Assembly: GCF_002119765.1 (NCBI RefSeq)
Contig: NZ_CP021112.1
Location: 3,776,501 to 3,840,500, forward strand
Origin: Pseudorhodoplanes sinuspersici
Lineage (GTDB): Bacteria > Pseudomonadota > Alphaproteobacteria > Rhizobiales > Xanthobacteraceae
DNA length: 64,000 nt
Direction: 5' to 3'
The notes under the pieces are model-generated. The model was not told the DNA's origin. It saw only the letters and a list, made by a program, of their open reading frames with translations, and made no database searches. The position numbers were made by a program, and so were the translations under genes. Below, piece by piece: positions 62,681 through 64,000 of the stretch (its first letter is position 1; each line of letters begins with the position of its first letter).

Positions 62681-62692
62681 TTGCGATCACGA

Positions 62693-63577
62693 TCAGCTCC
62701 CGCGATAGGTTGAATAGCTCCAGGGCGTGACCAGCAGCGGCACGTGATAATGCCCTTCCGCCTCGGCGACGGAGAAACGGATCGGCACGATCCCAAGAAA
62801 GGCCGGGTCGGCCTGCACCGTCTTGTTCGCCGCGAAATAAGCCGCGACCTCGAACTGCAATTCGTAGGTGCCGATCCGCAACGGCTCACCGGCAACGAAG
62901 GGCTGATCGGTGCGGCCGTCGGAATTGGTGACGGCCTTCGCTAACAAGCTGCGGGCGCTCGCGCCCACTTCATAAAGCGAGATCGTCACGCCCTGTGCTG
63001 GCTGGCCGCTGACATTATCGAGCACATGGGTCGAGATGCGACCAGTCGTTTTCGGCTTGCCGGGGCCATCGACCTTGTCGACAAGCCGCAGCCGCGTGAT
63101 CAGCGCGATTTCGTCGAGCGCGGCTTTGCGTTCTGCATCGGCATCGTTCGCGAGCCGCCGCTCGAATTGCCGCAGGATCGAATCGCGCGTGTGCCGCCGC
63201 ACGCAGATGATGAAGGGGAAGCCGAACTTCTCGCGATAGGCCTTGTTCAAGTCTGAGAATTTCGTGAATTCGGCGTCGCTCAGGCGGTCGAGCCCGAGGC
63301 TGCCCTGTTCGGACTGCGATTCAGTGGTCCAATCGAGCCGCTTCACCTTGGAGCCGAGCTCCGGATGCGCCCGGATGAAAGCGAGCTGGCGCTCAGCCGG
63401 GCTCTCCCGCACCACCGCGACCATGGCGTCATGCAGGGCGGTGACGGTCGGGAAGGGACGCCGCCCGGCCGCGCCTTCGGCGACCCAGGGGGCATGCTCG
63501 AAAATGTCTCCGACAGCGCCGACAAAGGCGGTCTCGGAAAGGGAGTTCAGCGAATCTAAAGTGAACGTGGCGGCCAT
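62693..63577 (-). CDS. Fused OHCU decarboxylase / HIU hydrolase
   Basis: 294 residues. The N-terminal half (about 1-170) is 2-oxo-4-hydroxy-4-carboxy-5-ureidoimidazoline decarboxylase (UraD), with FIRAHPELGSKVKR (His71). The C-terminal half (about 179-294) is 5-hydroxyisourate hydrolase (transthyretin-like, UraH) with GRISTHVLD (His184) and the C-terminal YRGS. Together they turn 5-hydroxyisourate into (S)-allantoin, so one polypeptide covers both steps. Fits the nearby purine-degradation genes. Complete. Confidence 0.94.
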   Translation of the reverse strand: MAATFTLDSLNSLSETAFVGAVGDIFEHAPWVAEGAAGRRPFPTVTALHDAMVAVVRESPAERQLAFIRAHPELGSKVKRLDWTTESQSEQGSLGLDRLSDAEFTKFSDLNKAYREKFGFPFIICVRRHTRDSILRQFERRLANDADAERKAALDEIALITRLRLVDKVDGPGKPKTTGRISTHVLDNVSGQPAQGVTISLYEVGASARSLLAKAVTNSDGRTDQPFVAGEPLRIGTYELQFEVAAYFAANKTVQADPAFLGIVPIRFSVAEAEGHYHVPLLVTPWSYSTYRGS

Positions 63578-63774
63578 GAATCACGACGATACCTGATAAG
63601 CCCTGAAAAACCATTGATAACAATCGCGAAATTGCCCGCTTGGGAATATTCGCCCGTTGCATTAGGAAGGGCTGGGGCGAATTTTCTCTTCCTGACGCCC
63701 CGCCGAACTTTCGCTCACATCCATTTGAACCGGACCCGCGTTAACCGCGACCAAACCATGAGCCGGCCGTCACG

Positions 63775-64000
63775 ATGCAGCAGACATCAGACGAAGTCCT
63801 GATCCAGCGGATCGCAGGTGGTGACAGGCTCGCCATGCAGGTGCTGTTCGCGCGGCACCATGTACGGGTCTACCGGTTCATCCTTCGCATGGTGCGTAAT
63901 GAAGCCACTGCGGAGGATTTGATCAGCGAGGTCTTCCTCGATGTCTGGCGTCAAGCCGGGCGCTTCGAGGGACGGAGTGCCGTCTCGACCTGGCTGCTCG
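63775..64000 (+). CDS. ECF sigma factor, cut by the window edge
   Basis: MQQTSDEVLIQRIAGGDRLA MQVLFARHHVRVYRFILRMV and RNEATAEDLISEVFLDVWRQ AGRFEGRSAVSTWLL are a typical ECF sigma2 domain. Only the first ~75 residues are visible. The ATG at 63775 lacks a strong ribosome binding site; the frame is open to the end. Type cannot be assigned. Confidence 0.85.
   Translation, partial: MQQTSDEVLIQRIAGGDRLAMQVLFARHHVRVYRFILRMVRNEATAEDLISEVFLDVWRQAGRFEGRSAVSTWLL

Overview
This is one 64 kb stretch of chromosome from a high-GC alphaproteobacterium. It most resembles the Hyphomicrobiales (the Bradyrhizobium / Afipia / Pseudolabrys side). Grounds: fliR-flhB lies directly upstream of the hybrid cell-cycle kinase gene cckA; an HWE-type histidine kinase and many periplasmic solute-binding proteins are present; and several families of intergenic inverted repeats typical of that order recur. 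I cannot name the genus from sequence alone. I saw no rRNA, tRNA, CRISPR array, prophage or transposase.

Layout. 0-5 kb: end of a flagellar export operon (fliR, flhB), then cckA. 5-18 kb: mostly small exported or membrane proteins of unknown role, including a Tim44-like protein, a P-loop ATPase, a lectin-like protein, a GST, a fumarylacetoacetate hydrolase homologue, a cluster of three Gly/His-rich exported paralogues, and the frameshifted C-terminal stub of a copper nitrite reductase gene (nirK). 18-25 kb: class I fumarase, a SET-domain methyltransferase with a histone-H1-like tail, an exported alpha/beta hydrolase, and three unrelated solute-binding proteins without their permeases. 25-31 kb: a minus-strand catabolic region with a MetE-C-like enzyme, a TetR regulator, another solute-binding protein, and a two-component flavin monooxygenase pair (LLM oxygenase plus flavin reductase) beside a MarR regulator.

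32.8-36.7 kb is the most interesting part: a bufferin-type copper-RiPP cluster. A minus-strand operon bufA-bufB-bufC-bufD (DUF2282 precursor with four cysteines, DUF692/MNIO oxidase, DUF2063 partner, DoxX membrane protein) is divergent from a plus-strand pair encoding an ECF16/SigF-type sigma factor and its DUF1109/NrsF anti-sigma factor. Both directions carry the same promoter, GTAACA-N16-CGAA, so the sigma factor probably drives its own operon and bufABCD. A strong stem-loop sits between the precursor gene and the modification genes.

37-49 kb: a Tat-exported esterase, an HWE kinase, a DUF892 protein, a small membrane gene with an in-frame TAG, an SLC13 transporter, a complete TRAP transporter (dctP-Q-M) preceded by a perfect 14-bp palindrome, and an FAD monooxygenase translationally coupled to a second MetE-C-like enzyme. 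49-64 kb: an isolated molybdenum hydroxylase large subunit coupled to a lipoprotein gene, purine/pyrimidine catabolism genes (ureidoglycine-glyoxylate aminotransferase type, dihydropyrimidinase type, and a fused OHCU decarboxylase/HIU hydrolase), a lytic transglycosylase, a large GGDEF-EAL protein, a second GST, a TsdA-like dihaem cytochrome, an SPW-repeat protein and the 5' end of another ECF sigma factor cut by the window edge.
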